The notes beneath the pieces were generated by a model. It saw nothing but the letters and a program-made list of their open reading frames with translations. It made no database searches and was not told where the DNA came from. Made by a program: the position numbers and the translations under genes. From Sphingobacteriales bacterium 50-39 (lineage in GTDB: Bacteria > Bacteroidota > Bacteroidia > Chitinophagales > Chitinophagaceae), in NCBI GenBank assembly GCA_001898505.1, contig MKTZ01000025.1:248001-312000 (forward strand): DNA of 64,000 nt, written 5' to 3'. Positions 53,142 through 61,571 of this stretch are shown here, piece by piece. Position 1 is the first letter of the stretch. Each line of letters starts with the position of its first letter.

Positions 53142-54116
53142 ATGGTTAAGTCAGTAACTTTTAAAAATCTTGCCTGGGAGGTGTCTGCCGATCTTTACTT
53201 TCCGCCCAATTTTGATGAAAGTAAGAAATACCCAGCTATAGTCAGTGCACACCCCATTGGAAGCTGTAAAGAACAGACTTCCGGAAATGTGTATGGTCAG
53301 GCATTGGCCGATGCGGGCTTCGTTGTTCTGGCATTCGACGCGTCTTTCCAGGGCGCCAGTGGCGGAGAGCCACGATTTATCGAAGATCCGACGTTGCGTG
53401 TAGAAGATTTTCGTTGTGCCTGCGATTATCTGGTAACGCTGCCTTACGTCGACGAGAAACGCATGGGAGTTTTAGGCATTTGCGGAGGGGGCGGTTATGC
53501 TATCAACGCGGCGATGACCGAACGTCGCTTTAAAGCCGTAGGAACCGTCACGGGTGCAAACTATGGAAGACTCTGGAGGGAAGCATTCGGCAACTGGGAT
53601 CCAGTCGGCGCATTGGAAAAGATCGCTGAACAGTGCACCGCCGAAGCCAGAGGAGCAAAGCTACGTGTAGATGACTTGCTTCCTCCTTCTGTAGAAGCGG
53701 GAAAGAAAGCGGGAATTAAGGACATCGATGTTTTGGAAGCGACGGATTATTATAGAACGCCACGGGGGCAAAAACCACACGGTCTTAACAGGTCGCTTTA
53801 CTCTCACAGCGCCGCCGCAGTCGGCTGGGACGCGTTTCACCTAGCTGAAGTGCTGTTAACTCAACCATTAATGGTTGTCATTGGCGACAAGCCGGGTGGA
53901 TTCGGGGCGTATCGGGATGGTTTGGAAATCATCAGGAGAGCGAGATCCGAAAAGAAGGAACTTGTCATTGCGGAGGGGTGGTCGCATTATGATTTGTACG
54001 ATAAGCCCCAACCGGTAAAAATAGCTCTTGACAAACTGATTCCATTCTTTAAAGCCAATCTCGGACTAGCCGATACTGTCAAAAAAGCGAAACCAGCGGA
54101 AGTAGAAGTTGGCTGA
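53142..54116 (+). CDS. Alpha/beta hydrolase of the YcjY/dienelactone-hydrolase type
   Basis: 324 residues. Alpha/beta-hydrolase core: ADLYFPPNFDESKKYPAIVS, AHPIGSCKEQ, FDASFQGASGGEPRFIEDP, nucleophile elbow GVLGICGGGGYAINAAM with Cys in the nucleophile position, Asp region VVIGDKPGG, and His in AEGWSHYDLYDKP. YcjY-like hydrolases use this layout. Unlike the homologue at 15919, the nucleophile is kept. Cytosolic; substrate unknown. The AraC gene upstream and the NAD(P)-binding protein downstream suggest a small stress-response or detoxification unit. Confidence 0.88.
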   Translation: MVKSVTFKNLAWEVSADLYFPPNFDESKKYPAIVSAHPIGSCKEQTSGNVYGQALADAGFVVLAFDASFQGASGGEPRFIEDPTLRVEDFRCACDYLVTLPYVDEKRMGVLGICGGGGYAINAAMTERRFKAVGTVTGANYGRLWREAFGNWDPVGALEKIAEQCTAEARGAKLRVDDLLPPSVEAGKKAGIKDIDVLEATDYYRTPRGQKPHGLNRSLYSHSAAAVGWDAFHLAEVLLTQPLMVVIGDKPGGFGAYRDGLEIIRRARSEKKELVIAEGWSHYDLYDKPQPVKIALDKLIPFFKANLGLADTVKKAKPAEVEVG

Positions 54117-54150
54117 TTGTAGTTGCGTTCAAGTATTTTATGCCAAAAGA

Positions 54151-54188
54151 ACAGAAGCCGATTCCCTATCTTCGGTTTCTGTTTTTTA
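54151..54188 (+). terminator. Rho-independent terminator after the hydrolase
   Basis: ACAGAAGCCGA (54151-54161) pairs with TCGGTTTCTGT (54172-54182), 11 pairs with one G-U, followed by TTTTT. Confidence 0.88.
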
Positions 54189-54205
54189 TTTAGTCAACAA
54201 TACAT

Positions 54206-54847
54206 ATGGAAAAAACAAAGGTTCTAGTCCTTGGGGCCGGAGGAGCCATTGCCGGTCACGTTATTACATTTCTGGTGAAAAATGAGAATATTCACCTCAC
54301 GCTATTTGCCAGGGAAGCAAGTCAAATACCTGGCGTCCATGGAAAAAACATCAGCAAGGTGGTCGGGGACGTCCTCAACAGGGAGCAGTTAAGTCAGGCC
54401 GTCGAAGGACAGAACATTGTCTATGCTAATCTGTCTGGAACTGTGGAAAAAATGGCAAAGGAGATCGTACTGACAATGCAAGCCAATCGGGTTCATCGGT
54501 TGATATTTGTGACAAGTCTTGGGATCTATGATGAGGTTCCGGGGCCATTCGGCAAATGGAACAACAAAATGATTGGTTCGGAATTGGTCCGTTACCGAAA
54601 GGCAGCGGATGTTATTGAGGCATCAGGCCTTGACTACACCATCATACGGCCAGCTTGGCTAACGGATAATGACGAAGTAAATTATGAAACGACGCAGAAA
54701 AACGAGCCCTTTAAAGGCACAGAGGTTTCGAGAAAAAGCGTAGGCTCATTTATTGCCGAAATAATTCAGCATCCCGAGAAGGAGGTAAAAGCCAGCGTTG
54801 GGGTAAACAAGCCCGGTACAGAAGGAGCCAAACCGTCCTTTTATTAA
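54206..54847 (+). CDS. NAD(P)-binding (NmrA-like/atypical SDR) protein
   Basis: 213 residues. Rossmann motif VLVLGAGGAIAGHVI, VVGDVLNREQLSQAVEGQNI, FVTSLGIYDEVPG, and YTIIRPAWLTDND, as in NAD(P)H-binding NmrA-like proteins. No catalytic Tyr-x3-Lys is visible, so it may be a redox sensor or a reductase of the atypical SDR class. Own transcript after a strong terminator. Confidence 0.88.
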   Translation: MEKTKVLVLGAGGAIAGHVITFLVKNENIHLTLFAREASQIPGVHGKNISKVVGDVLNREQLSQAVEGQNIVYANLSGTVEKMAKEIVLTMQANRVHRLIFVTSLGIYDEVPGPFGKWNNKMIGSELVRYRKAADVIEASGLDYTIIRPAWLTDNDEVNYETTQKNEPFKGTEVSRKSVGSFIAEIIQHPEKEVKASVGVNKPGTEGAKPSFY

Positions 54848-54910
54848 AGGAAGCGATTATTACCTAGTACTAGGCCAGGCGAAGGATGGGATAGTCAGGA
54901 CCGCCACAAA

Positions 54911-54941
54911 AAGGCCGGAAGACACGACTTCCCCCGGCCTA
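54911..54941 (-). terminator. Terminator after the secreted coiled-coil gene
   Basis: AGGCCGG (54912-54918) pairs with CCGGCCT (54934-54940). On the minus strand the stem is followed by TTTTTGTGG. Confidence 0.75.
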
Positions 54942-54973
54942 CTTTGACATTGAATTTTTAGTTTTCCAGCGTG

Positions 54974-55468
54974 TTACTTGTTGCTCGCCACTGGATCGGG
55001 CAACTGATAATAGGTCGGCACGATTACGATCTTACCGTTTTGCGCCGTGAAGGTCATCGTCCAGACCCGTCCAAGGTTACCATACCCATCATCATAATAC
55101 CGGTATACCACGGGTACGTCTTTGGCGTCGTGCAGGATTCGACGAATCTCTTGATCGACCACTTTGTTGCCTTCGGTTACCGTCTTAAGGCTGGCCTCTA
55201 AATTTTTGACCTCATCGTCTCTCTGTTTGAGCATGTCGCCGATGTCGCCCTGGTGTTCACAGTTGTGGTATTGCTGGTAGAGATCGTCTCGGACTTCCTT
55301 GGCCTTTGTCAAGGCTCTTTCTAACGATTCCACGTTGGCTTTCGCGTTCTGAAAACTGTCGTAGAGTGTCTTGCGGACGACGACGACGTTCGGACATTTG
55401 TCCTGGGCGTGAATGCCCACAAAAGAAAAGAGTAATAAAAGTGTTGCAATCAGAGCTTTGCGTTTCAT
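54974..55468 (-). CDS. Secreted coiled-coil protein
   Basis: 164 residues from ATG 55468 (MKRKALIATLLLLFSFVGIH, signal peptide, then AQ). The mature protein is a coiled coil (ANVESLERALTKAKEVRDDL, QRDDEVKNLEASLKTVTEGN) with a beta-rich end (VPVVYRYYDDGYGNLGRVWT). No family recognised. It lies 56 bases after the LRAT gene's stop on the same strand, so the two are probably co-transcribed. The open frame continues 37 codons upstream into the LRAT gene. Confidence 0.7.
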   Translation of the reverse strand: MKRKALIATLLLLFSFVGIHAQDKCPNVVVVRKTLYDSFQNAKANVESLERALTKAKEVRDDLYQQYHNCEHQGDIGDMLKQRDDEVKNLEASLKTVTEGNKVVDQEIRRILHDAKDVPVVYRYYDDGYGNLGRVWTMTFTAQNGKIVIVPTYYQLPDPVASNK

Positions 55469-55524
55469 AACTTTAAAGAATTTAAAGTTTACTAATTTGA
55501 TTGGCTTTTTAGAAGGGAAATGGC

Positions 55525-55941
55525 TCATCGGTTTGTTTTTACTAGTTGAATAATGACTAGGACTGCAAGCCCGACCCACACCCTTTCCACCTGGCGACTT
55601 CTCGGCCGGCCGGTTTGCACCTGCTCGGCAAAATGTTCACAGTTGAACTGGATGAGGTGATAGGGGCGTCCTACCTGTTGCAAGGCCCATTGCACCGCGC
55701 ATTTTCGCTGTTGCGGTGTTCCTCTAAATCGCTCGATGTGGTGGACCGGGTTGCCGCGACTGAAATGAGCGGCCGCTGTCACCAGTCGGACGCCCTGGCC
55801 CATGAAATTTTCCACAATCCATTCTGTACCGGTGGAATCTCGGCCCAGGTAGATGGCGTGATGCTTGGAGATTCCCAGCCCGGTGATGTTCTCGACGATG
55901 CGATCGGCTGGTCGTAATCCGAATTTTTCGGCGTACTTCAT
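55525..55941 (-). CDS. LRAT-domain (NlpC/P60-like) protein with C-terminal TM helix
   Basis: 138 residues. LRAT-type papain-like fold: His in SKHHAIYLGRD, a following segment FMGQGVRLVTAAAHFSRGNP, and catalytic Cys in FNCEHFAEQV. A C-terminal TM helix (VWVGLAVLVIIQLV) anchors it. Such bacterial LRAT-like proteins act as acyltransferases or hydrolases, and their targets are mostly unknown. Its ATG overlaps the stop of an upstream frame (ATGA, 55938-55941). Confidence 0.85.
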   Translation of the reverse strand: MKYAEKFGLRPADRIVENITGLGISKHHAIYLGRDSTGTEWIVENFMGQGVRLVTAAAHFSRGNPVHHIERFRGTPQQRKCAVQWALQQVGRPYHLIQFNCEHFAEQVQTGRPRSRQVERVWVGLAVLVIIQLVKTNR

Positions 55942-56147
55942 AACCCCTCCTTTTGGGAATGCTGCCTGAACTCCTCAACATGAACGGGGCATAGCTCCGT
56001 CTTTTTGCCTGCAGAGGAGAAACTGGCAAAGTGAATAATAGGCCCACTTTCAGCGGTGACCACGGATAGGCCGTTGAGCCGGCAAGCGATAAGAAACTTG
56101 GAGGGAAATGGCTCACGAACGGAAGAAAGATCGTGAATGGGCTTGCA
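55938..56147 (-). CDS. Possible upstream coding frame without a clear start
   Basis: The minus frame from 56147 to the TGA at 55938-55940 (69 codons) reads KPIHDLSSVREPFPSKFLIA and further SGPIIHFASFSSAGKKTELC, with a normal protein composition. Its stop overlaps the LRAT start as ATGA, suggesting coupling. It contains no ATG. A start at a rare codon, or a missing 5' part, must be assumed. It may equally be chance. Confidence 0.3.
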   Translation of the reverse strand, partial: CKPIHDLSSVREPFPSKFLIACRLNGLSVVTAESGPIIHFASFSSAGKKTELCPVHVEEFRQHSQKEGL

Positions 56148-56267
56148 TTATTGGTTAACAATGCTACCTTTGCGGTTGGTATCACCAAGCGGACGAGTGG
56201 GCTTGCACCATCTCATCCCAAGGCCTGGGTTGTTCTCGTAAAACGCCCCGGGCCTTTTTCTTACACA
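56143..56267 (+). ncRNA. Putative small RNA with own promoter and terminator
   Basis: TTG at 56143-56145, 19 bases, TACCTTTG at 56165-56172 form a Bacteroidota consensus promoter on the plus strand. About 45 bases behind the expected start, AAGGCCTGGG (56219-56228) pairs with CCCCGGGCCTT (about 56250-56261), followed by TTTCTTA. The interval of about 85 bases has no coding frame and both neighbouring genes are on the other strand, so a short non-coding transcript is the simplest reading. No known RNA family recognised. Confidence 0.4.
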
Positions 56268-56307
56268 ATATTTTTCTTCAGCTTTTTATTTTCATCGGTA
56301 TCTACGT

Positions 56308-56823
56308 TTATAGTTTCCTTTTATAGTTGCGTATCCGAATATTCGGCAGCTTGCTTCCCCGGCGGATGACCTCTTGGATGAATTGGTCTGCATCCGCCTC
56401 TGTCATCACCCCTTTTGCCACCGCCTCCACCAATAGATCCATCGTGGTGTAATAGACGATATTATGGGTACGACAATAGTCGGCAATCTGTGTGATATTA
56501 CTGCTGGCGACATATTCTCCGTTATGCTTAGCCACAGAGAGACATGCCGATTCGCCGTCATCCATTAGTTTTCGCAGGGTAAAGTATTCTTTGACGATCA
56601 ACGGATCCGTTGGCATAGGTATTATGGGTATCTTGGCTGAGGCCAGAAAAACGCCGATCGCCAATACATTACTATTCCGTTTCATCAACTCGTTGTGGAC
56701 CTTATCCAGCATAACGAATCGTCCAGGAAAGATGGTCGGCAATTCCATGATCTTCCCGCCTTTCAGGAAATGTATCACGACATCGCAGTCCAGCAGTATC
56801 TTCGGTTCATAGGTCCCAGGCAT
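56308..56823 (-). CDS. PIN-domain-like protein, toxin position
   Basis: 171 residues from ATG 56823; an ATG 7 codons earlier (56844) is also possible. The start KILLDCDVVIHFLKGG carries the first Asp of a PIN-like nuclease fold, DDGESACLSVAKHNGEYVAS the Glu region, and a further acidic cluster follows (YYTTMDLLVEAVAKG). PIN proteins are single-strand RNases, often toxins. Its start overlaps the ImmA/IrrE-like gene, so it is the third gene of a tightly coupled operon with an XRE regulator. Confidence 0.75.
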   Translation of the reverse strand: MPGTYEPKILLDCDVVIHFLKGGKIMELPTIFPGRFVMLDKVHNELMKRNSNVLAIGVFLASAKIPIIPMPTDPLIVKEYFTLRKLMDDGESACLSVAKHNGEYVASSNITQIADYCRTHNIVYYTTMDLLVEAVAKGVMTEADADQFIQEVIRRGSKLPNIRIRNYKRKL

Positions 56824-57550
56824 TTTCGTCGAATGTTTCGTCAATATTGACCCCTATATCCTGCATCAGGTTGTAATAGTGGCTTTCGGATATTTTTTCT
56901 TCTTCAAATAGTTTCTTACAAAGGGTGCCGTAATCACCGATGATGGTGTAGTCGCTGCCATGGTCGTACAACGCAGTACTGTAGCCAAGCCGGTAAGCGC
57001 TTTGTTTGACATTCGATTTGTACTGTTCATAGTTGGTCAATTTGATCAGTTCCAATCTGGCTAGGCGAACTAGAAGGGCACTGCGGGAGACCCCAAAATG
57101 CTGTTCGAGTTTAACGATCGTCGGCAGACTGATCGCTCCCCCTCTAGCCAGTTCCTCTTCCGGGATGTTGTTGAGTATCCCGGCCTTCGGCATGAGCAGG
57201 GAACTGCTGAACATATCCGCATTATATTCCTCCCGATCTTTTTTGTCAAATCGACCCACACGGCATAGCTGAAAGCTGAAGTCCTGCTGCTCACATAGGT
57301 GATACAACTCATGGCCGATCGTGAAATGCTGTCGCGCTTTCGTTTGATTCGTATTGACCAAGATAAACCGGCTTTCTCCGGCTTTCAGAGCCATACCGGA
57401 AAAGTCCTCGGTGAGGCCCCGAAAAATGGTCAGGATATTGAGCTCCGCCACCACCTTGTACAAATCGATCGGGTCCGCATTGCTGATGCCCAGCCGGTCG
57501 CGGAACTTATTGGCCCTGACCTCCAAGATGATATCGTTAGGACTAACCAT
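56807..57550 (-). CDS. ImmA/IrrE family metallopeptidase
   Basis: 247 residues. ImmA/IrrE fold with the HExxH zinc site in FTIGHELYHLCEQQD (residues about 77-86) and the third ligand region REEYNADMFSSSLLMPKAGI. Residues 1-60 include FRDRLGISNADPIDLYKVVA. A winged-helix-like part follows (about 140-175). Members cleave a partner XRE repressor (as ImmR), releasing transcription. The XRE gene overlaps its start by 8 bases and the PIN gene overlaps its end, so it is presumably the trigger of this unit. Confidence 0.9.
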   Translation of the reverse strand: MVSPNDIILEVRANKFRDRLGISNADPIDLYKVVAELNILTIFRGLTEDFSGMALKAGESRFILVNTNQTKARQHFTIGHELYHLCEQQDFSFQLCRVGRFDKKDREEYNADMFSSSLLMPKAGILNNIPEEELARGGAISLPTIVKLEQHFGVSRSALLVRLARLELIKLTNYEQYKSNVKQSAYRLGYSTALYDHGSDYTIIGDYGTLCKKLFEEEKISESHYYNLMQDIGVNIDETFDENAWDL

Positions 57551-57872
57551 TGAGTTTTTTGATCTTCAAATAATTTTTGACAATTTTTCCGAAGGCGGCG
57601 ATTTCTTCCAGGTCACTCGCTTTTATTTCATCTTTGCGGAAGGCAAATGCCACTTGGGCAAGCGCTTCTTCCGGCGTGTCTGCGAAGAAGGCGTCGGGTT
57701 CTACACAGAAAAGATTGCTTGCTTTTTCCAGCACTTCGATTGGTATTTCCCGCTCTCCGGTTTCATACATGCTTACCAGTTCTCTTGAAATTCCCAGATA
57801 CTCCGCAACGTTTTCCTGCACATACCCAAACTTCTCCCTCAAGGACTTCATTATTAAACCAGTTTTCGGCAT
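57543..57872 (-). CDS. XRE-family transcriptional regulator
   Basis: 109 residues from ATG 57872; the longer open frame starts upstream of the promoter at 57926-57955 and cannot be right. Helix-turn-helix LREKFGYVQENVAEYLGISR with ELVSMYETGEREIPIEVLEK, and a C-terminal helical tail. First gene of the XRE-ImmA-PIN operon, probably repressing its promoter, where several TGTTACAAA-type repeats lie. Confidence 0.9.
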   Translation of the reverse strand: MPKTGLIMKSLREKFGYVQENVAEYLGISRELVSMYETGEREIPIEVLEKASNLFCVEPDAFFADTPEEALAQVAFAFRKDEIKASDLEEIAAFGKIVKNYLKIKKLNG

Positions 57873-57920
57873 AATAAAGGGTGATTTGTTTTTTAATGAT
57901 TGATTTTTTAGTATATAATC

Positions 57921-58020
57921 TGTTACAAATTTAAGCAAACTTTCAAAAATCACAAATATTGTTACAAACAATTTGTTACTATATTCAAGCTATTTTATGG
58001 TTTTTGCCATTTTGTAACAC
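57921..58020 (-). promoter_or_regulatory. Promoter and repeated operator sites of the XRE-ImmA-PIN operon
   Basis: On the minus strand: TTG at 57953-57955, 19 bases, TAAATTTG at 57926-57933. The motif TGTTACAAA (or its reverse complement TTTGTAACA) occurs at 57921-57929, 57960-57968 and about 58011-58019, with TTTGTTACT at about 57972-57980. The first copy overlaps the -7 box. This looks like the target of the XRE repressor. Confidence 0.65.
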
Positions 58021-58746
58021 AAAACGGCCAACGTTCTAAAGAATTATATCATCGAATATATTATATAAAATAATGGAATTCAATATTATAACTTCATATC
58101 GAGTAAATAAAGTATCTACAAATAGTCAATAGAGATTTGATCGAGATTAGAAGCCGGAAAGCAGATGATTAGTAGATTGTCAACTCAAAACTCCGCACTA
58201 CATAATGATCTTGCTTTCCCGGCTGAGTCTGCGCTTTTTTCTTTCAAATAAATAATTGACTGAAAACAAATACTTTGCCGATGCTAATTATCGAAACTCT
58301 TTATTCGCCGCTTTTGAACTGCGGCATCGAGCAAAACCTAGTATCGAAGGATTTAGCGGCAAGTATGCATTGTGGTGCACGTCGATGTGGAATGAACAAC
58401 TGTGAACAATTCAGACACAACAAACACACACTTCGAAGAGATTGGGTGTTTTAAGCGCGCCACCGACTATCTGCATCCGCCCAACAAACGATATCACGAA
58501 CCCATTAAAAAAGCAGCCACACGACCTATGAGAAATGGTCAAATCTTAACTTAGCCACCCTTATCATTTGGTGCCAAACTACAGGAGTACTATACGCATC
58601 CCCGTATGATATTCTCTTATCTAGCGGTAAAAAAAGGGTGTTTCCACCTTTTTTTCTTTTTCGGCATGTCAGCTTGAAATAAAAGGTTATTTTCAATCGT
58701 TGAAAGTATAAGTTCTCTAAACTCTACTCAACCCACCTATCTACCC
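58021..58746. other. Long non-coding stretch before the ATPase/HNH operon
   Basis: About 725 bases without a supported gene on either strand. It holds a long-range inverted repeat AGCCGGAAAGCA (58150-58161) and TGCTTTCCCGGCT (58212-58224), and a strong terminator at 58629-58655. This could be a leader or an untranslated RNA of up to about 370 bases. I see no match to tmRNA, RNase P RNA or another RNA family. Confidence 0.45.
58629..58656 (+). terminator. Terminator upstream of the ATPase/HNH operon
   Basis: AAAAAAAGGGTG is followed by TTTCCACCTTTTTTTC: a stem with A-run and T-run, about 90 bases before the ATPase start. It would end a transcript coming from the non-coding stretch at 58.1-58.6 kb. 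Confidence 0.7.
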
Positions 58747-59946
58747 ATGTTTCCTTCGGGCACCCCCATACCACATGAACTTCTTTCAACGACAGCATCT
58801 GAGGGAGATATATCAATATTAATCGGCGAGAATGGCAGTGGCAAGAGCCAACTGCTTGGCGAACTCACCAGACAATACCTAGGACAAGGTAAAAAAGTTA
58901 TCGCCATATCCAATTCCATTCATGACAAATTTCCAGATAGTGGACGCAACCTCCATTTACTGCGGGACAGGGCAGGAAGAAAGAAAGCGAGGCGCTCAAT
59001 AAAACACTCGTTATTACATATTTCTCCCGAAGAAATAACGCGATTTAAAAATGTCTCAAAGGCCTTAAGCTATGTAGGATACGATCCAGTTATTGGAATC
59101 GAAAGAATCAACATCTCCGAAATGCACCTTGATGAGGCCCTTAAAGAAAAAAGAGAAGGGTCGAAAGATATGGGCTCACCCGATGATCTAAGCGCTCGAA
59201 TTGACCTAGATCCATCTTTAGACAACCTCAGATCGCTTTTGCTAAAGTCCAGTAGTATTAGTAGCGAGTCGATCGTCTGGCTCTCTTTAAATGACTTCTC
59301 CTTTTATGAACTCGACCGGGTCTCCCTAATTCAGCTTCTCCAATACGAAAGCCTACTAAAAAAGTTAAATTTAATTCAACAGATTCAACTATATCTTAGG
59401 AAGAAGGACCAAATCATCGAACTATATGACGCGAGTTCAGGCGAACTTAATTTTATAAGCACCATCATTTATCTTTCGACGGTGATCAACGAGAATTGCG
59501 CCATTCTGATCGATGAGCCGGAAAATAGCCTGCACCCCTCTTGGCAAAAGGATTATATTCGGCTCCTAATAGAACTGTTTTATCTCTACCAACCAAAAAT
59601 TGTTGCTGCCACCCATTCCGCGCTAATCCTTACCGGAGCCGAGGTGGCCAACCCCACCACGATTGTTTTCGAGTGTCACAACTTTCAGTTTGCAAGAAAG
59701 ACGAAAGAGCCCATTAATATAGAAGAGGCTTTTTACAACTATTTTAATGTCATCACGCCGGAAAACAGATTTTTATCCGAGTTTATCGTTGATGAGTTAA
59801 ACAAGCTTGCCGAAAAGAAAATAAATTATGATAGTTTCCTCACCGAAATTAATGCTTTACAAGAGAAAGCATTCGAGCCCAAACAGATCTCCCTCTTCGA
59901 TGGTCTTAGAGAAATAGCATTAAAAATCGTCGATTCAGCCAATTAA
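58747..59946 (+). CDS. ABC/PtuA-like AAA ATPase of a candidate defence operon
   Basis: 399 residues. Walker A LIGENGSGKSQLL (residues 25-37), an inserted helical part (about 60-215), signature SSGELNFIS (about 229), Walker B CAILIDEPENSLHP (about 250-263), and switch His in VAATHSALIL. This is the layout of ABC-type ATPases of OLD/PtuA-like defence proteins. The start lacks the usual RecF-type N-terminal strand, beginning with FPSGTPIPHELLSTTASEGD. It is followed 4 bases later by an HNH nuclease gene, the pairing of Septu (PtuA-PtuB) systems. No reverse transcriptase is present. Confidence 0.85.
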   Translation: MFPSGTPIPHELLSTTASEGDISILIGENGSGKSQLLGELTRQYLGQGKKVIAISNSIHDKFPDSGRNLHLLRDRAGRKKARRSIKHSLLHISPEEITRFKNVSKALSYVGYDPVIGIERINISEMHLDEALKEKREGSKDMGSPDDLSARIDLDPSLDNLRSLLLKSSSISSESIVWLSLNDFSFYELDRVSLIQLLQYESLLKKLNLIQQIQLYLRKKDQIIELYDASSGELNFISTIIYLSTVINENCAILIDEPENSLHPSWQKDYIRLLIELFYLYQPKIVAATHSALILTGAEVANPTTIVFECHNFQFARKTKEPINIEEAFYNYFNVITPENRFLSEFIVDELNKLAEKKINYDSFLTEINALQEKAFEPKQISLFDGLREIALKIVDSAN

Positions 59947-59950
59947 TTCT

Positions 59951-60610
59951 ATGATAGATCAAACCCTACTTAACCCGGAAGACGTCGAAGCAATTAAGCG
60001 GGCCATAAATTACTGCCACGAAAACGGCACAACAAATATTTGGGATCAGGAAGACCTGGCTCACGTCAAGCAAAAGATAAAAGCCCACTACCGAGGCCTA
60101 CTCGGCGAAATCTGCTGCTATTGTTGCAAAAACACCCATGGAGAATTTAATCTCGTCTTGGATATTGAGCACATTCTTCCAAAGGTTCACTATCTACAAT
60201 TCGCGTTATCTCCATTTAATTTAAGTGTCGCCTGCAAAAGATGCAATATGAAGGTCAAAGGGCAAGATATCACCTTTTTAAATGACCCCGCGGTGGCGAA
60301 CGAGGCCCCAGAGGACAGCGTCAATTACAAATTTATTCACCCCAATTTGGATGAATACTTTGATCACTTGGGCTATGACAGTATCATTAAAAATAACAAG
60401 AAATTGATTAAATATACCGTAGTCAATAGTAGCCCCAAAGGAAAGTATACCTATGATTATTTTAAATTGAGAGAGTTAGAAATCGACACCTTAAATGCTG
60501 CGCAGGGAATAGAGATTGAGCAACAAAAATTTTCGGATGCATTACCTTTGGAAACTATTTCGGAAATAGAGCTACTTTTAAATGACCTCAAAACTATAAA
60601 GAGAACATAG
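59951..60610 (+). CDS. HNH endonuclease, PtuB-like
   Basis: 219 residues. HNH fold with zinc Cys pairs (CCYCC, residues 55-59, and CKRC, 95-98), DIEHILPK (71-78) as the catalytic His region, and SPFNLSVAC providing the Asn. The C-terminal half has FKLRELEIDTLN. It would cut DNA or RNA when activated by the ATPase. The gap to the ATPase gene is 4 bases and to the next gene 10 bases, so all are co-translated. Confidence 0.88.
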   Translation: MIDQTLLNPEDVEAIKRAINYCHENGTTNIWDQEDLAHVKQKIKAHYRGLLGEICCYCCKNTHGEFNLVLDIEHILPKVHYLQFALSPFNLSVACKRCNMKVKGQDITFLNDPAVANEAPEDSVNYKFIHPNLDEYFDHLGYDSIIKNNKKLIKYTVVNSSPKGKYTYDYFKLRELEIDTLNAAQGIEIEQQKFSDALPLETISEIELLLNDLKTIKRT

Positions 60611-60620
60611 AATTTGGCCT

Positions 60621-61547
60621 ATGGCAATACAACATCCTCAGACAAGCCTTGCAAAGCTCATTAAACGCCTAGAAGTTATTAAGAGCCTCATAACACTTGA
60701 GGAAGAATCAGAAATTGATCAACACTTAGCCAAATTAGAAAACCCTGACAATTATTCAGAAATAGATGAAATTGTCAAATTCATTAAGGATAGAGCATAT
60801 GCTAGCGCAGTCAACGCGATTGACACTTTTGTTGAACAACACGGACAAATAACTGTATACATTGACCCTGAAATCGACGCTTTAAGATTAGAATTGAGTT
60901 CGTTAGAAGTCACACTTAACCTTCTTTCAGGTCAAAAGGTTGATTTGGAGAAGCTAATTCTCGAATTTAGCGTAAGACATAGCAAAGAATTAGGGGCGCT
61001 GATCATAAAGATTTTGTATTGCAGAAAGAACCAAACATTCGGAACACCTAAGCAACAAGAAGCAGAACAAGATTACAGCCAATACAGTCGCGAGTATGAA
61101 GCAACGATGGACGAACAATTGTTTCAACTTACGACGGGAGAGCTCAACGAATTGAGAGAAAAATATCGGAGAGCGAGCAAACTATGCCATCCTGATGTGG
61201 TAAAAGAAGAGCAAAAGGAATTGGCAACGAGGATGTTTTCAGAGCTAAGCACGGCTTACGAGAAAAATGACTTAACCCGCGTCAGTGAAATTTTGGAAAA
61301 CTTGGAAAAAGGCATTTTTTCGAGTAGGTCCGATGGAATAAATCAAAAGCAGTTACTGATTGTCGAAATACAGGGAATCAGAGCTTCTATTGCTTCGACT
61401 CAGCGCGAGATCAATGTGATAAAGAATAGTAGCGCCTACAATACTATTAGCAGCATCGTTAACTGGGATGAGTATTTTTCTCTTACAAAGAGCAAGTTAC
61501 AAAAGGAACTGTCGGAACTGGAAGCTAGGGAAAAGAGCGCGGGATGA
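60621..61547 (+). CDS. J-domain-like protein, third gene of the defence-like operon
   Basis: 308 residues. The N-terminal 150 residues are helical without recognised family (EEESEIDQHLAKLENPDNYS). Around residues 175-225 lies a J-domain-like segment: LREKYRRASKLCHPDVVKEE with the HPD motif (H190-P191-D192) and a following helix MFSELSTAYEKNDLTRVSEI. A coiled coil follows (LLIVEIQGIRASIASTQREI). J domains stimulate Hsp70; here it may link to DnaK or serve as an interaction module. I know of no described Septu-type system with this gene. Confidence 0.75.
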   Translation: MAIQHPQTSLAKLIKRLEVIKSLITLEEESEIDQHLAKLENPDNYSEIDEIVKFIKDRAYASAVNAIDTFVEQHGQITVYIDPEIDALRLELSSLEVTLNLLSGQKVDLEKLILEFSVRHSKELGALIIKILYCRKNQTFGTPKQQEAEQDYSQYSREYEATMDEQLFQLTTGELNELREKYRRASKLCHPDVVKEEQKELATRMFSELSTAYEKNDLTRVSEILENLEKGIFSSRSDGINQKQLLIVEIQGIRASIASTQREINVIKNSSAYNTISSIVNWDEYFSLTKSKLQKELSELEAREKSAG

Positions 61548-61571
61548 AATCCATAAAATTAAAGGTGTTAT

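Noticed and set aside
58150-58224. Inverted repeat that might be a retron a1/a2 pair
   Set aside because: No reverse transcriptase gene lies in the region and the repeats carry no other retron RNA features.
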